64,000 nt of DNA, taken from Bilabrum cf. latius (lineage: Eukaryota; Bigyra: Bicosoecida; Bigyra; Bicosoecida). The position numbers and the translations under genes are program-made. The stretch is taken from NCBI GenBank assembly GCA_965178125.1, contig OZ237761.1:682001-746000 (forward strand), in the 5' to 3' direction. This document shows positions 55,801-64,000 of the stretch, piece by piece (position 1 is the first letter of the stretch; every line of letters begins with the position of its first letter). The notes under the pieces are model-generated. The model was not told where the DNA came from. It did not search any database and was given only the letters and a program-made list of their open reading frames with translations.

Positions 55801-58800
55801 CAGCGAAGCAACAACAACTTCTCGCAAGAAGGTTCCAGTCCTGCTGGTGCTAGCCAAACCTCCTGATGATGTCACGAGCTAATTAGCACCAGCCTGCAGC
55901 GCGGTACCATTCGTCAGCTGCCTGGAGATCGCCTCCTGCAGTGCACTTGCAACGCCGAACGGGTTACCTGCGTCTGTACCCGGCTGGACGGCCCCTCCCA
56001 ACGGACCGCCAAGAGGGCCATCAACGCCTCCGCTCGAGGTTGGCAGCCCGGTCGCTACCCGCACCTCTATGGCAAACTGCACAATCGCCCCCACTGCTGG
56101 ATCAGACGCGCCGGTCTGATTTCCGCTGCTCTGCATCAGGCGGTTTCCTGCAGCAGTGCCGTCAGCGACTTGTCCAGACCCAGCTGTTGCAGCAGAGGCA
56201 AGCGCTGGGGTGCCTGCAATGACAATGGCTCCAGTCTAGTAGCTCTTGCGGCCCCCATACCAGACTATCCCCTGGCTAGGACTGGTGCCGGTCGCTCGCA
56301 GGCCGAGGATCGCCAGGAGAGCTCGACCACAGGCGATCTGGATCACCCTGGAAGCAGTCACGTTAGAGATGATGCCGCCTAGAGACAGCACATCGCTGCT
56401 GAGCTGTAGATCCAGCGATCCAGTCGCGTTCGCCCGTGCCACTCGCACCGTTCCTGTGGTAGGGGCAGGGGTAGAGGTAGAGCTGGCGGAGGGCACCGCC
56501 GGGCTTTGGGACGGTGATTCGTTCAGTGATTCGTCCACCGCCTGGGGTACGGACGGCGTTGCAGATGGCGACACGGACACTGAGGGGCTTGGGGTCGGGG
56601 TATGACTGGAACTCGGGGTCGGGCTGGGGCACGTGTATGTGGCAGTCTGCACCTTGATCCATGCAAGAGAGCCAGTTGCGTTGCGCGGAAGCCCGGTGGC
56701 CGTCGGTTCGAGCGGCGCACCAATTGCGATACTCATGCTCTATTCATGCGGTGACGACATGATGAGCCCATGGATCACACCCACAGAGGCACCAAGAACG
56801 TAGGGATCTACCGAGCCGGATTGTGCGCCCTCCTGCTAGCCCTCGGGGGGGCATGCCGGTGCGGACTGAAGCCCCAACTAGGCTACTCTGAGTCGCAGCA
56901 CGCGAGGCTCAGTGCGCATGTACCCTGCACGAGTCAGCAGCAGGACATAAACTGCCGGTGATACGCCCAACGAAGGGCTCCCTCGGCCGCTGATGGCAAT
57001 CGCTGCACGGGTACTGCCGTCGATGCTGCCCAGCCTGGCAATCGCAGTACCGAGGCCTTGCCCGTACGGGACGAGTCCAGACAACTTCGTGCCGGGCACA
57101 TCCGCGTACCTAAACCTGCTGTCAATGGTCACTCGGCCGCTGGTAGAAACATTCAAATGGAGGAGGAAGCAGGCCCCGCGAGCCGCCGCCTCGGAGGGCC
57201 GCACGTAGCTTGGCACGCCCAATATCACGCGGGCGAGTGTGTCCTGCTAATGCTCACGAATCTCAGGGATCGCCACTATTGAATCAACCGCGAACCCTTG
57301 ATCGTGCGCACTGTGAGTCCTGAAGTGGCCACTGTCATTGAGGGAGTCCACGTCCAGTGACTGAACCATGCCAACCGTGCCGCTGCCATTCACCCACACG
57401 ATCCAGAGATGGTCCCTCTGGTGGAACGGACACTCAGACGCGACCTATGAAACACACCCACGACTCCGCGCGGTCACAAGCACCTCCATCTCCCCGTCCC
57501 CATCCACGTCGGCAGTGCCGACTGTCTTCCCGAACTACACCGGCGAGCCGTCTTCTACCAAGCCTGCATCGGCCAGAGCGGTCATGTTTCCCATGCTGCC
57601 CCTCAAGCTGTGGCAACCGCTGGCTGATCCATTGCGAAGCAGAGGCACCAGCAGCACATCTCCTGCATCTTCTCTGGAAGCATTCAAGACCCCTGGTATC
57701 CCAATCACAAGCGTACTTACGAGCGCACCCGCACTATCAGATGAATTGGACTGAACTCCACCGTCAGTGGCTCCAATGTAGGCAAGACTGGCTCCGGCTG
57801 TGGCACCATAGCGCAGCAGGGGGGCAGCGCAGTCGGCCCATTCGGCCACACCCGTCCCCGCCCGTGCCCTTGCTTCCTCCACAACATCTACATGCCGAGA
57901 CACGGTACCATGTCTATCGAGGAAGAGGACATGCACGGCGCCAGCAGAGCACGTGCGATTGCCGGCGCGACAAGGTGCACCCACCGCGAGCTCAAGCTCT
58001 CTGCCATCCGCATCCAGGTCACCCAGCGGCACCACGGTGCTGCCAAATGCACCCCGATCATAGCCTCTGCGATGGACCTGAGTGCCAGTCAGCGCATTGT
58101 GCAACACAGGAGCAGGTGCAGCCACCTCACGCAGCGAATCGTTCCGACCGTTCGTGGAAGCACACACACGCACTGCTGACAGCAGCGTCCCGATATCAGC
58201 TAGATCGACGCAGTCCAGAGGACGAGGGGAGCTTGAGATCGAGGGGCTGGACGACACCGCCACTGGTGAGGATGATGGGCTGGATGACACCGTCGCCGCT
58301 GGTGAGGTAGATGGGCTAGACGATATCGCCGATGTTGGGGTCGATGTTGTGGACGGCGAGGGCGAGTGTGTCGATATCCCCCCATCCGCCGACCCACTGC
58401 CACCACATGTCCAATTGAGCGTGCCCTGCAGTACGACAGACCCCCCTTGCTTCGTGTTGCCAACCGCCGTATCCTTCAGGTCCGGAATACCCACCGCAAG
58501 GCGCACTGGCTGGGACTGTGGGAGGCAGGTGCCACTCATGCTGCTGCTGCTGAGGCCGTTTGCGCCGTTAGTCGAGCTTGACCCGTTGAAGCTAGACAGG
58601 AACTCGATGTTCGAGGCTAAAGCGGCCCCGAAGCCCTCAGCAGAGGAGGGAAAGTCCGGGTGGGTGTCGCACTCGTCGCAGGCGTTGGGCAGGAGCTGGC
58701 TCGAGCTACTTGCAGATCCGTCTGAGTTCAATTGAACCAGCCACACGGTGCCATCCCCTGCATCGGGCTGGCCCACTGCCAGCACCCTGCTCACCCCGCT

Positions 58801-59982
58801 TGAGTTCCGTGCCCCGGCTCGGGGCAATCCATGCAGGAACGGGGATAGCGCATATCCGAATTGCACCGAGGAGCTCGCCCCTGGGACCATAGAGCCGTTG
58901 AGCACGGCCGCACCAGCTAGCCCCGTATGGCACGTCCTATTGGCTCCGAGTTCCCCATCGGTGTGCACCCCACATCCTGGATTCCTCCGCAGCACCGCCA
59001 CCGCCCCCGCAGCCCCACCGCTCGCCCCGCCAGCATCCTCTGCAGTCACCTTCAGGCCCACCGCCAGGTCGCTGAGACTGTCACCGTCTAGGTCGCCCAC
59101 CCACGCTACAGACAGTCCAAAAGCGCCCACATTTGCGTCAGCAGGCCAGCCAAGTACTCCCGCGATGCTGCCCGCCACACCGGCCAAAGGGGTGATCAGC
59201 TGCCAGCGGAGCACCCGAGGCTCTCGGGAGAGAGAAATCAGAAACACCGCCCCTTTGCTTTCACCAGAGGCCAGCGACGCGCGGTAGTCAGGAGCACCCA
59301 CTGCAATAATTGAAGCGCAGTCTGGTCCACAGTCCATGGTTCGGTTTGCCGAGAGACTTGCGGGCAGGGCGGCAACCGAGGCCCCAAATTGTGTCACGTC
59401 GTTTACCACATCTGCGAGCCCATCAAACCCCAACATTCCTTGCGCTAGCACATCTTGCTGTTGAGGTACTCCACCAGAATCGACTTCGATGAGATATATC
59501 GCGCCGTCAATACCTGGGAGGTATAAGCCGTGGCTATCCGCGCCAACTGCAACTGTTATTCGCCCTGATACCCCTCGCAGGTGGCCAAGGCCAGCCAAAC
59601 TGGACCCCCCATTAAAATTAAAAGGAATTGTTGCGCTTGCTGAGCCTGAATGCGTAGACAAGACGGAATGTCCGAGCAAAGCACCATCCCGCTTGGTGCG
59701 CAGCAACCAAGAGCGGCGTAACCCTGGAGAGATCGCAGAGACAGCAAAGTCTGCGGTCCCAGATTCGTCAACGTCCCCTATAAATGCAATTGCACGGTTC
59801 GGCTTCAGGGTCGTGTACCACTAGTCCACTCTATTCGCACTGTCAGAATTTGCGAATACCTCGAAGCTTTCCGGAAAGGACAGTGTTGCATTTCTGGCGT
59901 TAAGATCAAACGCAGAACCCAAGGCATACCCTATTATTCCAAAGTATGCAAGAATGAGCATGACATATCGCAGCAATCGCAT
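52876..59982 (-). CDS. Integrin-alpha-like FG-GAP receptor with ~910-residue cytoplasmic tail (about 18 in-frame TAG)
   Basis: A single frame runs from ATG 59982 to TGA 52876, 2,368 residues. TAG occurs at 57535, 56878, 56236, 55879, 55780, 55588, 55201, 54655, 53872 and about nine other places. I read every gap between them and found no TAA or TGA. A signal peptide (MRLLRYVMLILAYFGIIGYA) precedes an ectodomain of FG-GAP repeats with calcium-loop motifs: FIGDVDESGTADFAVS, VGDLDGDSLSDLAVG, LGDLDADGRELELAVG and GTADVDGDGEMEVLV. Two of the four span or adjoin TAGs. This is the fold of integrin alpha and related adhesion proteins. A Ser/Thr/Pro stalk, a juxtamembrane region and one helix (WLTVGVSIAAVVVLVLLGIG, near residue 1435) follow. 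The cytoplasmic tail is unusually long, Ser/Arg/Gln-rich and disordered. An adhesion or sensing role is inferred. No integrin-type GFFKR motif was seen after the helix. Confidence 0.8.
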
Positions 59983-60093
59983 TGAGGGTGCACTGTTCAA
60001 GTGTGGAAGTTTGCGATGAAGTCTGAGCAGCTATTGGTCGCAAAAAACGAGGACCCGCACGTGCCGCGTAATGAGCACACATTCAGCGTTCCA

Positions 60094-63000
60094 TCAATAT
60101 GCGCCAAGCTCGACCCCGCCACCGCCACCTCTTCCCCTTCCTCGTCCTCTCCCCCTGCCTCTCCCCCGGTGCCACCCTTTCACCCGCTCCTTCCAGGCCG
60201 CCTGCTGCGCTCGGTAGGCGATCTGCCGGTGCCTCCCCCTCTCGTTCCGCTGCCTCCTTCTCGCCGCCTCGAGATCTTCCTGCTCCGCGATCGCCATCAA
60301 CCGCCGGGCCCGCATCGCAGCTGCCTGTGCCTCGGCCTCCAGCCGATGCGCCTCCCCAGCATGCTCCGCCGCCAGCCGGCCGCGCACAGCCACGGCGGCC
60401 ACACCCTCGCCCCCTACACCGTGCTGCTGCACTGCACTGTGCGCCGCCCGCAGCGCCTGCACCGCCGCCTGACGAGTGGCCTCGTGGCTCACCGACGCCT
60501 CCGCCGCTCGCCTCCGCAGTGTGTGCCCCACATCGTGCCCCACAAGGCGGTGAAGGGAGGACCGGGCCACTAGCGAGCCCGTCACGGGCACCCACAGCTG
60601 GGCGGCCCTGCGGAGAGCATCCAGCGGCGACTCGGGCTCGCCTTCAGGGGACTCTAGGATCAATGACTGTGCCGCGACTGCGGCTGTCCTGCCCCCCGCG
60701 GGCCCCAGCAGCAGCTGCATGCACTCGAATGCCGCCCGAGGGGCGCTCGCCGCCCCCCCTAGAGTGGTGCAGCAGTGCACGATGCCTTGCAGCACACCGG
60801 GCGTGCGGAGCAGCGTCACCCGGCGGGCTCGGGCCTGCACTGCAATGGAATGCACCAGTCGGAGGGCCCCATCTCGCGCGAGCATCCTGGCGCGGGCCAG
60901 CTCGCCCCCAGTAGGCTCGGTGTCTGTGGCACTAGGTCCCTGTGGCACTTGGTCTCGGCTCGGCTCTGCGCCGACTCCTGCTCCTGCCCGCCCGATCTGA
61001 TTCACGTTCACGCTAGCCGAGGGCTCTTTCTCCCCGCGTGTCCCGCTGGCGCCGAGCCCCTTGGCCAGATCGATGGATGCCCCCGCGATGGTGAGGAAAG
61101 GAGCGGGCTGACCCGCAGGCTGGTACGGGAACCTTGACTGCACCAACCCAGAGCCGGAGCCAGAGCCAGAGCCCGTGGTAGCCCCAGCCGCTGCCCGTCT
61201 TCCTTCGGCAAAGTCCGTGCCCTTCATACTGTCTCTGCCATTCGAACCTTTCTGCAAGGCCCAGGGGTTGGTGGGATCCAGCGAGAGAGACAGCGAGTGC
61301 GCCTGCGAGTCACCACCGGGAGGCACGCTGTCACCTCTGAACGCGTGGCGGGTGCCCTTGAGGCGAAGCACCTCCTGCATCCCGCGCCTCACCTCGGCGG
61401 CGTGCTGCAATGCATTCTCTTCATCCCCATCTTCCTCGCCGTCGCCATCACCCTCGCCCTCGTCATCATCCACAAGCACTGCATCCTCGTCGACACCCCC
61501 GTCGCCTTCCCCTGCATCCACCAGCCCCCCAGCGAGTGGTGGGATCTCGTCCTCGTCCTCATCCCCCAACCCCCCCTCCCCCTCACCGGCCCCTTCTCCC
61601 AGGCCCCCGCCCCCGCCCTGCTCCATCGGAACCGAGCTCTGGCCCTGCCCACCGACGCTCGATGCACCCCTGTCTCCACCCGCCCAAGCAGCTCCATCGC
61701 CCGATGGGCCCTGCTCATCCAACCCAACACCACCTTCCCCTTGCACCTCGGGTAGCAGCATAGGGACGTCACCGGGCAGCGTTCCTGGGTGGCCTCTCGT
61801 GTCGGCTGCAGGGTCCGAGAGGAGAGAGAAAGAAGGCATCGGGTGCGCAGACTGCGAGGACGAGGAGACGGCACCGTGCGCCCCTGTCCCTACCCCTGCC
61901 TCTCCCTCTGCCCCGTCGTGCGGCCACTGGATATCCTCCATCCCCGGGCACTGCTTACGCATGAGCCGGCCCAGCACCGCGAGCAGCTGCTGCGATGCAG
62001 ACAGCTGCACGACACCGGCCAGGCTCGCGTTCTGACGGACCGCGCTGGCAACAATATCCGCAACCAGATAAAACTCGGCCTGCGCACTGACGTCATCCTC
62101 CCGCCTCCCATCCCGCTCCAGCGCGCCCAGCAGGAGAGGCACCACGTCTCCGAGACACTGCCTGTAGAAGCCCGCGAGAGGCTCGAAGGAGGCAGACCTC
62201 GCCACCGGACCCATGGCGTGGCGAGTACCGGTCACCAGTGCCGCAGCGTAAGACTCGCCCGTGAAATCCGCGACTGCCAGCAGAGGGGCAACCGTCTCCA
62301 TCGCTAGCACTCGCAGGTCTCGGTCCCGCGCCAGCAGAAACCGGCTCACGCTCCGGATGAGGCGGGGACACTGCGCCGCCACCGCCGCGTTCTTGGGTGC
62401 CCTGTCGTCGTAGAGCGCCGACCTGAGCGCAGAGAGCATCGCCCTAGACACCACGCCGTGCACCCCGAGGGCGGCACCTGCACCCATCCATGTCCCTGTC
62501 GCCATACTCGTCCCCGTCCCTGTCTCTGGTTCTACCGGCAGCTGCGCCGCACCGTCCTGATGAAGTGAAGAGCTTCCATCGTGCAAGCCGGGCTGGGCAG
62601 CACAGGAGGCCAAGCCAACGGCACTGAGGAGATCGTGACCCGCCGCAGCTCCCTCTGATGTCAGTTCCGGCCTGGCTGCGTATGCTTCCGTGTGTCCGAG
62701 CCACCGCATGCTGTTGGATCCAGGCACGCCCTCGCTGATTGGGTCGTCAAGGCCCAGCACCGGTGCTAGATCTGTGGAACTACCGTCACCGGTTACCCGC
62801 CGACGCTTGCGGCCTGCTCCTGGGGACCCAAGCACACCCCCAGCCCCGGCTCGGTCAGACAGGGTCCACCCCGCCCGGGCCCGGTCCACCACTGAGGCGC
62901 CCGTCAGGGCCGCCTCACGGTCGGATTCGGAGCCGTCCGGTGCCCCTGCCTCCACCGCCACTCCCAGCAGATCCGCCAGCTCGCCCCAGGGAACAGTGCA

Positions 63001-64000
63001 TCCCGCTGCTCGCCGCCGGCGGGTGCTAACCAGCCACGCCGAGCCGGCATGCGCACTGGAGGCCAGGCGACTCTGCAGAGGGGGCAGCTGGCCCAGGGGA
63101 AACGACCCCGAGGTGGGGTCAGCGCGCCGGGGCGGTGGCCCCCCGGTGCCCGTGTCTACCCCTGATGACGGGCGGGCCTTTGACTTGGATCCCAAGACAC
63201 GGCCGTCTCTGCTGCCCGGCTCGGGGGTGGGTGGGCACGCGCCCGCAGCGACAAGGATTGCGGCGCATCTTTCCCTCACAGCATGAGTCAGCGCCTGCTC
63301 GGTCGAGGCCGAGGCCGAGGCCGCTTTGCCTGCGCTTGTGCCGCTCCTTGCGTCGTCGCCCGGCGTGCTGAACGCCGTGCAGTGCAGTGCACCCAAGCGA
63401 ACCACGGACGCCATGACTTCGGCCCGATGCCCTACGTCTCCCTCCTCGCCCGCACTACCTCCCCCGCTGCTCCCTGCCACACCTCCCCCGCTGCTCCCTG
63501 CCACAGCCCACTTCAGGGCCTCCCTGGCCGCCTGAAGCCTCTCTCTCGCTGCCGCGCTCCCTGGCCCCAGCCTCGCGCTTGCCTGCGCCGCGGCCACCAG
63601 CTCCAGGGCCGCCCTGGCGCGCTCCCAGCCCCGCGTCTCCTCCTCGAAGGACGCATCATCGGCCCCTGTGACGGGCACCCAGGCCTCGTCCAGCACCCTG
63701 GCGGCGTGCTCCACCAGGCCGGGCGCCACCGTCAGGTCCGGAGCCACCAGGGCGTGGGCGGCTCGGCCCGCGGCCGCGAGCACGTTAATGCCACGCAGAA
63801 GCTCGCCAGCCACGTCGGAACCGAGCGACAGCTCCACCCGCCGCAGGAGTGTCTGCCTGGCTGCAAGCACGGTCCGGGCCTGAGCCTGGTCGGGCGTCTC
63901 GAGCGCAGCCCGGCTGGGCAACGCCGGCCCAAAAATGACGCGATTTTTATCGCCAGCAGTGCCTTTCGAAGAAATGCCACTGGAAATTGGTGCCAGCTTC
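60094..64000 (-). CDS. Helical-repeat (ARM/HEAT-like) protein, 5' end outside the window
   Basis: The frame ends at TGA 60094 and stays open to the window edge, so at least 1,300 residues are present and the start is missing. Helical repeat-like segments are visible (CPRLIRSVSRFLLARDRDLR, VLAMETVAPLLAVADF, FYLVADIVASAVRQNASL, LAVLGRLMRKQCPGMED), consistent with an armadillo or HEAT scaffold, but no specific family is recognised. The middle is Gly/Glu/Asp-rich low complexity, including a run of Glu/Asp/Gly around 61400-61560. The C-terminal part is Ala/Arg-rich and coiled-coil-like (AEHAGEAHRLEAEAQAAAMR) and ends with a GRGRGRG tract, suggesting nucleic-acid contact. Unlike its neighbours it has no in-frame TAG in about 1,300 codons. 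Confidence 0.65.
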   Translation of the reverse strand, partial: KLAPISSGISSKGTAGDKNRVIFGPALPSRAALETPDQAQARTVLAARQTLLRRVELSLGSDVAGELLRGINVLAAAGRAAHALVAPDLTVAPGLVEHAARVLDEAWVPVTGADDASFEEETRGWERARAALELVAAAQASARLGPGSAAARERLQAAREALKWAVAGSSGGGVAGSSGGGSAGEEGDVGHRAEVMASVVRLGALHCTAFSTPGDDARSGTSAGKAASASASTEQALTHAVRERCAAILVAAGACPPTPEPGSRDGRVLGSKSKARPSSGVDTGTGGPPPRRADPTSGSFPLGQLPPLQSRLASSAHAGSAWLVSTRRRRAAGCTVPWGELADLLGVAVEAGAPDGSESDREAALTGASVVDRARAGWTLSDRAGAGGVLGSPGAGRKRRRVTGDGSSTDLAPVLGLDDPISEGVPGSNSMRWLGHTEAYAARPELTSEGAAAGHDLLSAVGLASCAAQPGLHDGSSSLHQDGAAQLPVEPETGTGTSMATGTWMGAGAALGVHGVVSRAMLSALRSALYDDRAPKNAAVAAQCPRLIRSVSRFLLARDRDLRVLAMETVAPLLAVADFTGESYAAALVTGTRHAMGPVARSASFEPLAGFYRQCLGDVVPLLLGALERDGRREDDVSAQAEFYLVADIVASAVRQNASLAGVVQLSASQQLLAVLGRLMRKQCPGMEDIQWPHDGAEGEAGVGTGAHGAVSSSSQSAHPMPSFSLLSDPAADTRGHPGTLPGDVPMLLPEVQGEGGVGLDEQGPSGDGAAWAGGDRGASSVGGQGQSSVPMEQGGGGGLGEGAGEGEGGLGDEDEDEIPPLAGGLVDAGEGDGGVDEDAVLVDDDEGEGDGDGEEDGDEENALQHAAEVRRGMQEVLRLKGTRHAFRGDSVPPGGDSQAHSLSLSLDPTNPWALQKGSNGRDSMKGTDFAEGRRAAAGATTGSGSGSGSGLVQSRFPYQPAGQPAPFLTIAGASIDLAKGLGASGTRGEKEPSASVNVNQIGRAGAGVGAEPSRDQVPQGPSATDTEPTGGELARARMLARDGALRLVHSIAVQARARRVTLLRTPGVLQGIVHCCTTLGGAASAPRAAFECMQLLLGPAGGRTAAVAAQSLILESPEGEPESPLDALRRAAQLWVPVTGSLVARSSLHRLVGHDVGHTLRRRAAEASVSHEATRQAAVQALRAAHSAVQQHGVGGEGVAAVAVRGRLAAEHAGEAHRLEAEAQAAAMRARRLMAIAEQEDLEAARRRQRNERGRHRQIAYRAQQAAWKERVKGWHRGRGRGRGRGRGRGGGGGVELGAY

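Noticed and set aside
89-63999. In-frame TAGs as pseudogene mutations or sequencing errors
   Set aside because: About 90 TAGs with essentially no TAA, TGA or frameshifts inside the same frames cannot arise by decay, which would hit all three stops and cause indels.
89-63999. Programmed readthrough or pyrrolysine/selenocysteine recoding
   Set aside because: Readthrough would be needed up to 35 times in one mRNA. Selenocysteine uses UGA, and pyrrolysine is not known as a proteome-wide eukaryotic residue.
1-64000. CRISPR arrays, insertion sequences, bacterial operons or Shine-Dalgarno signals
   Set aside because: None were seen; the window has eukaryotic gene structure throughout.

Overview
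This window is nuclear DNA from an unidentified unicellular eukaryote (protist or alga), GC-rich and gene-dense. GT-AG introns, an ankyrin gene with one repeat per exon, a SLC25 mitochondrial carrier, ALG7 of the N-glycosylation pathway and several large type I membrane proteins all point to a eukaryote. I cannot name the lineage.

The central observation is that TAG is read as an amino acid. I can build 18 gene models. Fifteen end in TGA, three in TAA and none in TAG. Thirteen of the 18 contain in-frame TAG codons, roughly 90 in all, and the homology, transmembrane segments and domain order continue across them without a frame change. The clearest cases are a phosphoglucomutase, ALG7, an X-family DNA polymerase homologue, a GT8 glycosyltransferase, two M8 metallopeptidases, an FG-GAP (integrin-alpha-like) receptor and a cyclase/kinase of about 4,060 residues. 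Glutamine is the best guess for the TAG residue. A standard-code gene finder would break these genes into dozens of fragments.

Layout, left to right. 89-1561 (+) encodes a secreted unknown protein. 1667-2083 (-) is a small unknown gene. 2147-4201 (+) is a WD40 protein with an RGG-like tail. 4349-16672 (-) is a giant membrane protein with two six-helix modules, two degenerate cyclase-like domains, a PAS-like region and an AGC-type kinase. 16745-20872 (-) is an IQ-motif protein. 21020-22888 (+) is an ankyrin protein. 23075-25312 (-) is a Pol beta-like protein without its catalytic aspartates. 25450-27270 (-) is a GT8 membrane glycosyltransferase. 27472-28677 (-) is an ADF-homology actin-binding protein. 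29265-33314 (-) is a large cell-surface protein. 34266-35950 is a perfect TGTCC satellite of 337 copies. 36055-37880 (+) is ALG7, followed by an unknown coiled-coil/disordered protein, a PGM2-like mutase and a SLC25 carrier, all on the + strand. 45040-51907 holds two convergent M8 (leishmanolysin-like) genes. 52876-59982 (-) is the integrin-alpha-like receptor. 60094 to the window end (-) is a helical-repeat protein cut by the edge.

Biologically the window is rich in cell-surface and signalling proteins. Four type I proteins share a stalk, a small juxtamembrane module and a transmembrane helix. Intergenic gaps are often only 57-150 bp. Intron sizes run from about 25 to about 200 nt. All models were read by eye. 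Exon ends outside the ankyrin, ALG7 and Pol X genes, and the 5' ends of several minus-strand genes, are provisional.
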